64,000 nucleotides of DNA, taken from contig JBFWSG010000001.1 in NCBI GenBank assembly GCA_050248495.1, forward strand, positions 1 to 64,000, given 5' to 3'. A model generated the notes under the pieces. It did not search any database. It saw only the letters and a program-made list of their open reading frames with translations, and was not told where the DNA came from. This DNA comes from DASYDU01 sp050248495 (GTDB taxonomy: Bacteria > Planctomycetota > Planctomycetia > Pirellulales > Lacipirellulaceae). The translations under genes were made by a program, and so were the position numbers. This document shows, in pieces, positions 1-8,600 of the stretch (positions are counted from its first letter, which is position 1; every line of letters starts with the position of its first letter).

Positions 1-108
1 GCCCGGGCAGTCGATCAACTCCAAGACACGATCGTAGGCTGTCTCGAAAAGTTCACCACCACCGAATGCAGCCACTACTTCCGACACTGTGGATACTCGG
101 CACGGTAA
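1..108 (+). CDS. C-terminal end of a transposase, probably IS630 family (partial)
   Basis: The reading frame is open from base 1 and stops at the TAA at 106-108, giving 35 residues that end in KFTTTECSHYFRHCGY plus SAR. A short F-T-x-x-E-C-x-x-Y-x-x-x-C-G-Y tail like this is what I recall from the C-terminus of IS630-type DDE transposases. The rest of the gene lies left of the window, so it cannot be told whether the element is intact. No inverted repeat could be identified in the bases after the stop. The identification rests on about 20 residues and is tentative; it could be another protein's tail. Confidence 0.5.
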   Translation, partial: ARAVDQLQDTIVGCLEKFTTTECSHYFRHCGYSAR

Positions 109-121
109 TCTGAAATGCGCT

Positions 122-313
122 CTAGCGGTCGACTTCGACGAGGCTCCAGTCGGCGATCAGCACTTCGGCACCAGGGGTCATCGAGCGGAGCTTGCGGGCA
201 ATCTCGCCTTTTTCGCTCTTGGTCGCCTTGCCGAGCCGCTTTTTCAGACGTGCCACCTGCTGACGACGCTTCTGCCGCCGCCGCAATTCCGATTTTCTTT
301 CGCTCAGGCCCAA
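122..313 (-). CDS. Small basic protein, DUF6800-like (planctomycete family)
   Basis: A 63-residue protein with a strongly basic N-terminal half (ERKSELRRRQKRRQQV, then ARLKKRLGKATKSEK) and a conserved-looking C-terminus, KLRSMTPGAEVLIADW. This layout matches the small DUF6800-type proteins common in planctomycetes, whose role is unknown; the basic part suggests RNA or ribosome contact, which is inference only. The TTG start at 311-313 is chosen because a GGAG (plus-strand 322-325) lies 8 nt upstream and because the length then fits the family. A GTG at 376 would add 21 residues that do not look like the family. It converges with the transposase remnant and is divergent from tRNA-Ser. Confidence 0.7.
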   Translation of the reverse strand: MGLSERKSELRRRQKRRQQVARLKKRLGKATKSEKGEIARKLRSMTPGAEVLIADWSLVEVDR

Positions 314-438
314 GGCTCGTTCTCCGCAAACTGGATTCCGCGTGTTGTGGAAAGCACTGACTTTACCCGCTGCCACGTCAGCCGGTCAATCCGGTTCCCC
401 CCGGCCGACGAGCGTCCGCACCGAACTCCGCCCCAAGA

Positions 439-467
439 TTGACACTCTTTTTAACGGCACGTAGAGT
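439..467 (+). promoter_or_regulatory. Predicted sigma70-type promoter of tRNA-Ser
   Basis: TTGACA at 439-444, a 17-nt spacer and TAGAGT at 462-467. The expected start is near 474, giving a leader of roughly 60 nt before the tRNA at 533. The -35 box is a perfect consensus, the spacing is ideal and the position upstream of a stable-RNA gene fits. Confidence 0.65.
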
Positions 468-532
468 CAACTCGTTATCAAACGAGCAGCCGGGGCCGCC
501 CAACCAGCGGTGAGACCCGGCGATTTACGCAA

Positions 533-619
533 GGTTGGGTGGCCGAGTGGTTTAAGGCACCGGTCTTGAAAACCGGCGTGGCAGTAATGTCACCGGGGGT
601 TCGAATCCCTCCCCAACCG
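533..619 (+). tRNA. tRNA-Ser (anticodon UGA)
   Basis: An 87-nt cloverleaf with a 7-bp acceptor stem (GGTTGGG 533-539 with CCCAACC 612-618), discriminator G at 619, an anticodon stem ACCGG/CCGGC-type around loop CTTGAAAA with anticodon TGA, a long variable arm (GTGGCAGTAATGTCAC region) as required for class II serine tRNAs, and a T arm GGGGGTTCGAATCCCTC. The CCA end is not encoded. A run of seven T at 665-671 may end transcription, although the stem before it is weak. A tRNA-Ser next to a transposase end is a possible integration point, but no duplicated 3' end was seen. Confidence 0.95.
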
Positions 620-834
620 CTCCCTTCCGCACCCATCAGACGCGGATATTCGCTCGGCGGGCCCTTTTTTTCGCACTCGCCGCCATCTTTCTGCTGACAC
701 GCCGTTTGTCACGATTCGCTTCCCGGGATGGAATCTGCCACAATTGCGCAAAATCCTTCGTAATATCGAAAGCGTTGCCAGATTTTGCCGGCGGGCGGCC
801 GCTGCCCTGTGTGTTGACAATTCATCGGAGCGCG

Positions 835-2007
835 ATGAATCTCGATTGTCCACGCGTGGCCCTGTTGATCGAAACGTCGCGCGGCTACGGCCGCGCGATG
901 CTGCGCGGGATCGTGCGCTTCGCGCGGCTGCATGGGCCCTGGAGTTTCTATATCACCCCCGGTGATTTCGAGCAGGCGCTGCCCAAAATGAGCCAGTGGG
1001 GCGGCGCGGGCATCATCGCGCGGGTCGAAACGGTGGAAGTTGCCAGGGCGATTCTCGCGGCCGATGTGCCAACGGTGCTGGTCGGCGTCGAGGCGCGAAT
1101 TATGGATAGGGTGCCGAAGCTCGCGGAACTGTGTGAGATTTCCTCCGATTCCGAGGGGGCAGCGCGGATGGCCGCCGATCATTTGTTGTCGCGCGGCTTT
1201 GAGAATTTTGCTTACGTCGGTCTTTGGGAGCGGGGATGGTCTGAGCGGCGCCAAGCGGCGTTTTGCGCAGCGATTCGCTCGGCCAGTTTTGAGCCAATAA
1301 TTTATCCGCTCCCCAAATCGCAAAAGCAGCGGGGCTGGGAACTCGAACAGTCGAGCCTGGCCGAATGGATCCAGTCGCTGCCCAAGCCTGTGGCCATCAT
1401 GGCCTGCAACGATGACCGCGGGCGCGGTGTGCTGGAGGCCTGTCGCTTTGCCGGTGTGCGGGTGCCGGAAGAGGTGGCGGTGATCGGCATCGACGACGAT
1501 GACTTGTTCTGCGAACTGGCAGATCCACCATTGTCGAGCGTGGCGCTGAACGCGGAGCACGGCGGCTACCGGGTCGCGCATTTGCTCGATCAACTGATCC
1601 GCGGCAAAGTCGAACCGCCGCAAAAGTTGATTGTCGAGCCGACGCACGTCGTGGCCCGCCGTTCGACCGAGATCAAGGCGATTGGCGACCGCGAGGTGGG
1701 CGGAGCGATGGACTTCATACATCGCAATCGGGCGAGAAACTTCACGGTCAGCGATGTGGCAGCGGAAATCGGCGTGTCGCGGCGTAATCTCGAGGTCAAG
1801 TTCCGCCGCAGCACCGGACGTACGATCCTGGCCGAAATCCAGCGGATTCGCCTCGATCACGCAAAGCGGATGCTGCGCGACACGGACATCCCCATCCCAC
1901 AAATCGCCGCCGCCAGCGGCTACAGTTCGGCCAGTTACCTGACGCAAGTGTTTCGCAAGGAGTTAGGCATCACGCCGGCCAGGTATCGCACGCGGTTTCG
2001 CGTTTAG
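835..2007 (+). CDS. XylR-type regulator: LacI-like sensor domain fused to AraC DNA-binding domain
   Basis: A 390-residue predicted transcription factor. Residues about 6-275 form a LacI/periplasmic-binding-like sensor (start VALLIETSRGYGRAMLRG, later PVAIMACNDDRGRGVLEACR and VAVIGIDDDDLFCEL), and residues about 285-388 an AraC-type pair of helix-turn-helices ending SGYSSASYLTQVFRKELGIT. This domain order is that of XylR, which activates xylose genes on sugar binding; many planctomycete relatives have unknown ligands. The ATG at 835 is preferred over an upstream start at 706 because GGAG (826-829) precedes it and homology begins at once. No sugar-metabolism gene is adjacent, so it probably acts at a distance. 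Confidence 0.85.
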   Translation: MNLDCPRVALLIETSRGYGRAMLRGIVRFARLHGPWSFYITPGDFEQALPKMSQWGGAGIIARVETVEVARAILAADVPTVLVGVEARIMDRVPKLAELCEISSDSEGAARMAADHLLSRGFENFAYVGLWERGWSERRQAAFCAAIRSASFEPIIYPLPKSQKQRGWELEQSSLAEWIQSLPKPVAIMACNDDRGRGVLEACRFAGVRVPEEVAVIGIDDDDLFCELADPPLSSVALNAEHGGYRVAHLLDQLIRGKVEPPQKLIVEPTHVVARRSTEIKAIGDREVGGAMDFIHRNRARNFTVSDVAAEIGVSRRNLEVKFRRSTGRTILAEIQRIRLDHAKRMLRDTDIPIPQIAAASGYSSASYLTQVFRKELGITPARYRTRFRV

Positions 2008-2201
2008 CACGGCGTGACCGACGAACGATCCAAGCCATCGCGCGAACCGCTACTGCGCGCAACTCCATCGATTGTCGACGGCGCAATCTTGGAGATACGA
2101 GCGCCGTAGTCGGCTGGATTTCAGATTTTGGGCAAAGAGCCAGAACTGAATATCGCCGCTCTGCGCGCGGAGGAAAAATGTTGGCGCGACGCCCCTTTTT
2201 C

Positions 2202-2230
2202 TTGACTGACTTGGGGGCGACTTCTATTCT
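2202..2230 (+). promoter_or_regulatory. Predicted promoter of the DUF4864-like gene, with 5' hairpin downstream
   Basis: TTGACT at 2202-2207, exactly 17 nt, then TATTCT at 2225-2230. The start would fall near 2237, leaving a leader of about 42 nt that contains a 6-bp hairpin (CCCCTG 2243-2248, loop GAG, CAGGGG 2252-2257) before the GAGGAA ribosome site of the gene at 2279. Confidence 0.55.
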
Positions 2231-2278
2231 GAATCGGGCGAGCCCCTGGAGCAGGGGAAGATTGCCCGAGGAAGCATC

Positions 2279-2872
2279 ATGGCGCCATCGCGAAACGCAC
2301 GAGCGCGCGTCGAGTTTCTGTGCTTGTTCGCGCTGCTCATTCTTGGCCTCATGTCCGGTGCGACCTGGTCGTGGCGCCGTACCGCGCAATCGACGTCGCC
2401 AGCCGATGCGATCAATGATTTAACCGAGCTAGTCGGCGATTCAAACATCACTCCGCCGAGTCCCGCGTTCGATCCCGCCGACGTCGTCCGCTTGCAGCTC
2501 GTAGCGCTGAGCCGATTGCGCGATAATCCACAAGCGGTCGCCGAGTGCTACAGCTTTGCCTCGCCCGCCAATCGCAAAGTCACCGGTCCGATCACGCGAT
2601 TTGCCCGCATGGTGCTGGGGAGCGCGTACCGACCGCTGGTGACGCAGCAGCAGGCGCTCGTGGGAATTCCAAACGTGAAGGGCAATCGCGCCGTGGTACT
2701 GGCGAGCGTGATCGACGCGGACCGGAACCTGAGCATCTACTGCTTCTATCTCTCGAAACAAACGGACGGGGCCTTCCGCGATTGCTGGATGACCGATTCG
2801 GTGCTCCCCGTACCGCCCATGGACGAGCTACCATCCAAGGGGCAGCCCGACCCGCGGCCGGAATCGGTGTGA
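2279..2872 (+). CDS. DUF4864-like membrane-anchored protein of unknown function
   Basis: 197 residues with a single N-terminal membrane segment (about residues 11-30, EFLCLFALLILGLMSG) and an exported body. The segment VVRLQLVALSRLRDN with ECYSFASPANRKVTG and FARMVL resembles DUF4864 proteins, where a short helix pair is followed by a phrase like YxFASPxxR and a sheet domain; no activity is established for them. A GAGGAA lies 7-12 nt before the ATG and a good promoter sits at 2202-2230. The C-terminus is Pro-rich and probably disordered. The next gene, an anti-sigma factor, is 268 nt away, so co-transcription is uncertain. Confidence 0.6.
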   Translation: MAPSRNARARVEFLCLFALLILGLMSGATWSWRRTAQSTSPADAINDLTELVGDSNITPPSPAFDPADVVRLQLVALSRLRDNPQAVAECYSFASPANRKVTGPITRFARMVLGSAYRPLVTQQQALVGIPNVKGNRAVVLASVIDADRNLSIYCFYLSKQTDGAFRDCWMTDSVLPVPPMDELPSKGQPDPRPESV

Positions 2873-3140
2873 CCGCCGCCTTCTTTAGCGCGCGGTCCCG
2901 CGGTTGGCAGGGTCTTTCCCGCGAACCGTCTGCATTCGGGCCGATGCCGGGCCCATTTTCCCAGCATATTCCTGGCAAAACTGGAACGGGGCGGGCCGCT
3001 ACAATCCAAATCGCGGCTGCTCACGTACTTTCCTATGGATGCCCAACTGCAGCCGTGCGATCGACCGATCCCTCGCATTGGTCACAGATTGGTCAAATTG
3101 CGTGGTGTGTGGCGCGGTGGGAATCAGGCAGGGGTTCGCC

Positions 3141-3965
3141 ATGAATTGCAACGATTGCCAAGAACTGTTGGTCGAGTATTCGCTCGGCGAACTCGATCGC
3201 TCCGATTCGGTGCGGGTCGACGAGCACCTGGCGACCGGCTGCAGCGCCTGCCAGCATGAACTGCTTGAGTTGCAGGAAGTGGTCGGGATGCTCGGCGCTT
3301 CGCTGGACGATGTAGCGCCGCCACCGAGCGTGAAGCAACGACTCTTCACGCGGATTGCCGCGGAAGGGCGCGCGCAGCCCGTCGACTTGGCAGTGGAACG
3401 GGCGACGATTCCATTGTCGAGGTCAATTGGAACGCAGCCTTCCTCGAATCGAATCGTGTGGCGACAAGCGTTCGCCTACGCGGCCACGCTACTATGCGGC
3501 TTCCTGATCGGCGCGCTCGCCGTACGCCAATTGGCACGTGACAATGCCGTCGTCGATCGCGACGCGCAGCTTGCCGAAATCCTCGAGTCGGCGCGGCAGA
3601 GCTTTGGTACGCCGGAGGTTCGATTCGCATCGCTGCATCCGGCTCAGGACGAGAATGCCGTCGTGGGGCACCTGATGTGGGACGCCCACGGTCGGAATCT
3701 GCATTTCTTCGCGTTCGACGTGGCGCCGCCCGCCGCGAACCACGAGCTCGCCGTTTGGTTTGTTACATCCGAGGGGCCGCCGACCTACGCGGGCGAGCTC
3801 AAGGTTTCGCCCACGGGAACGTGCTCGGCTGTTTTCCAGTCGCCGGCGCTCGATGAGCCGGTGACCCAGATCGTCGTCACGGAAGAAGTTGCCGGCGAGA
3901 CCACCAAACCGGCGGGACCGCAGCGGATCGTTTCCCGCTTCGAGCAGCCAAAGGCCGATTCTTAG
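3141..3965 (+). CDS. Anti-sigma factor (zinc-binding N-terminus, RskA-type C-terminal domain)
   Basis: 274 residues. The N-terminus (MNCNDCQELLVEYSLGELD, then DEHLATGCSACQHEL) has the Cys/His pattern of a ZAS anti-sigma domain that holds an ECF sigma factor. A single membrane helix follows near residues 113-130 (AFAYAATLLCGFLIGALAV). The outer part, with GHLMWDAHGRNLHFFAFDV and LAVWFVTSEGPPTYAGEL, matches the anti-sigma-K (RskA) C-terminal domain. The ATG at 3141 is used because the family N-terminus begins there; the frame is open further upstream without family sequence. Unusually, no sigma factor gene lies next to it in this window. Confidence 0.85.
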   Translation: MNCNDCQELLVEYSLGELDRSDSVRVDEHLATGCSACQHELLELQEVVGMLGASLDDVAPPPSVKQRLFTRIAAEGRAQPVDLAVERATIPLSRSIGTQPSSNRIVWRQAFAYAATLLCGFLIGALAVRQLARDNAVVDRDAQLAEILESARQSFGTPEVRFASLHPAQDENAVVGHLMWDAHGRNLHFFAFDVAPPAANHELAVWFVTSEGPPTYAGELKVSPTGTCSAVFQSPALDEPVTQIVVTEEVAGETTKPAGPQRIVSRFEQPKADS

Positions 3966-4054
3966 CGCCGGCGCAACGGCGATTGCTTACACCGCCGGTG
4001 CGGCAATTGCTGTTCGGCGGATTCTGTCCTGGCCGCATCTCGGCTAGATGTCCT

Positions 4055-4074
4055 CGGACGGATACAATCGTCCG
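4055..4074. promoter_or_regulatory. Inverted repeat upstream of the MATE gene, possible operator
   Basis: CGGACG (4055-4060), an 8-nt centre GATACAAT, then CGTCCG (4069-4074). The centre contains TACAAT, a -10-like hexamer, so a protein bound here would cover the promoter. The site is 85 nt before the MATE start codon. No candidate regulator gene is adjacent on this side. Confidence 0.35.
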
Positions 4075-4158
4075 GCCCCAGCGTGACAATTGCCGAACCT
4101 CCTCCCAGCCGGCGTGTCCTGGTGTTCCCGGTGAACTGTGATCCGAGGAGAGTGCGGC

Positions 4159-5619
4159 ATGGCGGCAGACCTGGCGATGAGTGACAGCAGCGGATCCTGG
4201 TGGTCGCGGCCCAGTGGCGGACGCGAGCTCTCGCGCGTAGCCGCGCCGCTGGTGATTTCCAGCCTCTCCTGGACGGTGATGACGTTCGTCGACCGGATGA
4301 TGCTCAATTGGGTCTCCGGCACGGCGATGTCGGGGGCATTTTCCGGTTCGATGGTCTGGTTCGTCGTAGTTTGCCTGCCATTGGGCATCGCGATGTACGC
4401 CAACACGTTCATCGCCCAGTATTTTGGTTCGAATCAAAAGGAGCGCATCGGGCTGGCGGTTTGGCAAGCGGTGGGGATCGCGGTGGGGTTTGCGCCGCTG
4501 ATGTTGGCCACGATACCGCTGGCGCCGACGATCTTCAGCTACGCCGGCCACGACTCGGCGGTGCTGGCGGTGGAAATCGAGTATTTCCAAATCCTCTGCG
4601 TCGGCGCGCCAGGAATGCTGATTGCGCAGGCGGCCGCGTCGTTCTACAGCGGCCGCGGCGAAACCTGGGTCGTGATGTGGGTCGACGCAGCGGCGGCGCT
4701 ATTGAACCTCGTGCTCGATTACCTCTGGATTTTCGGCTATGCCGGATTTCCCGCGTGGGGTGTGGCGGGGGCTGCCTGGGCCACCACGCTGAGCCTGTGG
4801 GTCAAAGCCGTCGTCTACGTCCTGCTGCCGCTGCAAAGAGCGCATCGAGCCGAATACGACACGCTCGGCGGCCTGCGGTTCGATTGGGAACTGGTGCGGC
4901 GGATGCTGTACTTCGGCGGGCCTAGCGGACTGCAAATGGTGCTCGACGTCGTCGGCTTCACCGTGTTCGTATTGCTCATCGGCCGACTCGGCGCCGTGCC
5001 CCGTGACGCCACCACGATGGCCTTCAGCGTCAGCTCGATGGCGTTCATGCCGATCTGGGGACTCAGCAGCGCCGTCGGAATCCTCGTGGGACAGCACCTG
5101 GGCGAGAATCGCGATCGGCTCGCGGCTCGGGTCACTTACACCGGGCTGCAGCTGGCTTGGCTCTACATGGCCGGTATCTCGACGCTGTATGTGTTCGTCC
5201 CCGGTCTGTTCCTGCACGGCTTTACCGCGGAAACTGCGGCCGGGGCGGCTGAATCGGCGGCGGTCTACGTCCTCGCCGTGACTCTGCTACGATTCGTGGC
5301 CGCCTACAACCTGCTTGACGCCACGTTCATGATCTTCGTGAGCGCGATCAAGGGCGCGGGTGACACCGTGTTCGTACTTCGCGTGAGCCTGGTGCTGGCC
5401 GTGCTGTTGGCGGGGCTGAGCTATTTGAGCGTCGAGGTCTGGGACGTCGGCATCTACGGCTGCTGGGTGCTGGTGACCGGCTGGGTGTGGCTGGCGGCGG
5501 TCACCTTCTACTTGCGCTTCCGGCAAGGGAAATGGCGCGCGATGCGCGTGATCGAAGGGGCCGCGGCAGAGACATACGCGAATGACTCGACCGAGGCATT
5601 TGTGGCCGGAGCAAAATAA
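4159..5619 (+). CDS. MATE family cation-coupled multidrug exporter
   Basis: 486 residues with about 12 hydrophobic segments in the two-bundle MATE layout, beginning GRELSRVAAPLVISSLSW and VDRMMLNWVSGTAMSG, the region where MATE proteins carry their conserved first helix. These inner-membrane antiporters use Na+ or H+ gradients to export cationic drugs, dyes or metabolites; the substrate cannot be read from sequence. The ATG at 4159 has AGGAG (4146-4150) 8 nt upstream, so the upstream in-frame start at 4138 is less likely. The gene stands alone and converges with the subtilase gene across a hairpin at 5624-5654. Confidence 0.9.
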   Translation: MAADLAMSDSSGSWWSRPSGGRELSRVAAPLVISSLSWTVMTFVDRMMLNWVSGTAMSGAFSGSMVWFVVVCLPLGIAMYANTFIAQYFGSNQKERIGLAVWQAVGIAVGFAPLMLATIPLAPTIFSYAGHDSAVLAVEIEYFQILCVGAPGMLIAQAAASFYSGRGETWVVMWVDAAAALLNLVLDYLWIFGYAGFPAWGVAGAAWATTLSLWVKAVVYVLLPLQRAHRAEYDTLGGLRFDWELVRRMLYFGGPSGLQMVLDVVGFTVFVLLIGRLGAVPRDATTMAFSVSSMAFMPIWGLSSAVGILVGQHLGENRDRLAARVTYTGLQLAWLYMAGISTLYVFVPGLFLHGFTAETAAGAAESAAVYVLAVTLLRFVAAYNLLDATFMIFVSAIKGAGDTVFVLRVSLVLAVLLAGLSYLSVEVWDVGIYGCWVLVTGWVWLAAVTFYLRFRQGKWRAMRVIEGAAAETYANDSTEAFVAGAK

Positions 5620-5654
5620 AAGAGGCGGCTCGCGACGCGATCGTCGCGGCCGCC
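5611..5654 (-). terminator. Intrinsic terminator of the subtilase gene
   Basis: GGCGGCTCGCGACG (5624-5637), loop CGAT, CGTCGCGGCCGCC (5642-5654): 13 pairs with one bulged base. Read on the minus strand the hairpin is followed by TCTTTTATTTT (plus-strand 5613-5623), so it should end transcription of the minus-strand gene; on the plus strand there is no T run, though the stem may still shield the MATE transcript. Confidence 0.65.
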
Positions 5655-5676
5655 CCGATTGGATTTCAAGCAAGAA

Positions 5677-8600
5677 CTAAAGCGAACGGCGCCACTTCGG
5701 CTTGGCTTCGAAGCTGGCGAGCGCCAAGTCGACGGCCGAATTGCCGTTCTCGTCGTCGTGGTGCCAGGCACTGGCGAGGTCGCACGATTCGCCATCGCTC
5801 TTACGGTCGACTCCACCCGACATCGTCGCCAGGACCAAGAGGGCGGAATCGACACGGGCTGCCCGATGGGATGCGTAGCCATGCCGATCATGCGTTCGAC
5901 TAACCGCCACTTCCTCGGTGGCCAAACTGAACGTCGCGATTTCGTCGTGGCTCGTATCGTCTTCGGCATTGACCTGCGTGTCGGCGTTTGAGGTCAAGCT
6001 GCGGCTGGCAACGGAACTAGCACTTCCCGATCCGCCGGAAGCGGCGTTCGGCATCATATAAACTGTGACGACTTGCAGGCCCACATGCATTTGAACCGGC
6101 ACGTAGCCAAGGCTCAGATAGTGCGCGGCGAGTTCCGGAGACACTTCGTAGGAAGGAAAAGCCGGCAAGTCTTGGCTCGCCGCGCCATTCCCAGCGCCTC
6201 CACCAGAAGAGCCACTTCCCGAACCAGCAATCGATTGGCCGAAATGATCGCGCCAAATGCCATAGTCGGCAGCATCGACTTGACCATTCCCACTGCCGTC
6301 GGCAGCCAAATTGCTGGTGGAACCGAAGCTGTTTCGCCAGACGGCATAATCGGCATCGTTGACCGTGTGATCGCCGTTGTAGTCACCTGGCAGCGAAGTA
6401 ACGACCGACTGTTGCACCGAATTTTCGAGGAAATAGTCCTCCACTTCTCCGATGCCGTCGAGCCCAAAATAGCTAATCCCGGAATGGCCCCAGCGGAATC
6501 GCGCTGCGATCGGGCCGCCGACCATGCTGCTCGGTACAGAAAAGGTAACGTCGCGAATTCCTGGATTGAGATCTCGATCCACGATCGCGTGCTCGCCTGG
6601 ATCATTGAAGTCCCCATCGCGATTGAAATCAAACCAGGCATTCAGATAGCCTCCCACACCGTTGAGCGTGGCGCGAACGGCATTTGTCGTCCCAGGCACC
6701 AGGGCGCCGACCGGATTGCTCACAGCGCCCAAGAGTACGATGCCATCTTCGTCGCCGCCGATCGCGTCGTCGCCCGACGCATCGCTAGTCGGCACGCCAC
6801 TTACTTCACCGTCGAGCAACGTGCCGAGACTGAAGTCAGGCGTGATGGTGTGGCGCGGACCGTCATTCGCGGCCGAAGTTTTGTACGAATCTGGTAAATC
6901 GCCCCAATCGGCCGACGCGAGGTTCAGAACGCCAAAGCGAACGTTAGTAATCGTGCCATTTGATGGCAAAATTACCTCGCGGTATCCGATCGCCGGCAAC
7001 GTCAGGCTCCAGGAACTGGGCACCACGACGTCCACCCGCACCGTGCCGGGGGGCACGTTGGCCAAGAAATATGCGCCATTGCTGGCTGTGATCGAGTAAA
7101 TCTCGCCATCGTCCCAAGTGCCATTCTCATTGGCGTCGGCGTAAACCTTGAAGCCGGCGACACCCAGCTCCGAAGTTTGACGAATGCCGTCGCCGTTGCG
7201 ATCGCTAAAGATGATCCCCAGAATGTCGCCCGGTTGGTTGAGGCCAGGAATCTCGGTCTGCGGCGGCGCGAACAGGAAGTCGACATCTTCGAGTTGGTCG
7301 CCAGGGCCGGCGATAAAGCTTTGCACGCCTCCGGCCGGATTCGTAGCCACCCAGTTCGGATTCGGCGGCACGATGCCAATCGCCAACTGCGAACTAGCCG
7401 TCGTCGGCACCGAGATGGTGTAAGAACCATCCGCACTGACCTCATGCAGATCTTCGCCGGCGTCCCGCACTCCATTGCGATTCACGTCGTGGTAAACGAA
7501 GAAGCCGCCAGAAGCCGGGGCATCGTCACCATTGAAGACTCCGTCCGCGTTGAGATCGGCAAACACCGAACCATTTACTACCACGGTATTTGGTGGTATG
7601 TCGCCTGGATCAACGAGAAAATTTAGATAGCGAGGACCGTAATCAAAAGTCTGATCATTCATGTCCGTGAACGCAACCGGAGCACCATCCTGGTCGACTT
7701 TTATTTCATGATGGTCAGGCATATTGGGATCGTAGACACGATCCGGCGCCAAGAACCAGTCCTGCGTGATATGCCATTCGCCCAAATAGTGCGGCATGAA
7801 GCCCGCATTTTCGTCGGTCTTGAACTTTGCCGACGGCGTCGCCAGTGGATCGGACAAATCGGTAGCGCGGACGATGTACTCACCCGGCACAAGGTCGAAG
7901 TAGTAATTGCCGTCGTCGCCGGTGATGAATTGAGCCTCAGGATCATCCAGCGCCACTCCGTTCACAACCTTGTAGGCGCTGACGAGAACGTTCGACGCAA
8001 ATTGTTCCTGCGTGGTATCGAGGAAATTCTGCACTTCGCCGAGTCGATTGTGCAGAACATCGCCGTTGTCGAGATCAAAAATCGCCTGATTGTAACGCGA
8101 GAAATTGAATTCTCCATCGTCATTTTGATCGAGGCCGACGGCACCTTGGACACGCTGCGTTCCGGCCTGGATCGGATTCCCGTGGAACACCATTTCCAGC
8201 GAATCGAGGTGGAATCCACTGTCGGACCAATTCTCGAAAAAGATTCGCCACCCCTTAGCACCGTAGGCTGCGCCCTCTCCCACCGTCGGAATCAGGGCGG
8301 ATTGGCCAAAGTCGTTCGAGAACTCTTCATAGAGCGCCGGTTCCAATGTCGCCGGGTCCATGATCAACGCGTCGCTCGATCGTTCGCCCCAATTTCGGAC
8401 CGTATTGAAAGTCCAGGTGAAAGTGCCGCCATCGACATCCAAATTGCCTAGATCGACGCCCGTTAGGTTCGGCCGAATGTTGTCGAACTGCTGAACACTG
8501 AACGGAATAAATCCGCCATCCGCACCAAATGGATTGAATTCAGAAAAAGTGCCGTCGGGCGATACCAACGTGATTTTCAGTTCGTCGAGGTCTTCCAACG

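Noticed and set aside
814..819. Perfect TTGACA before the XylR-type regulator
   Set aside because: Only 15 nt before the ATG, so a 17-nt spacer would put the -10 box inside the coding region with no TAnnnT match; it is probably chance.
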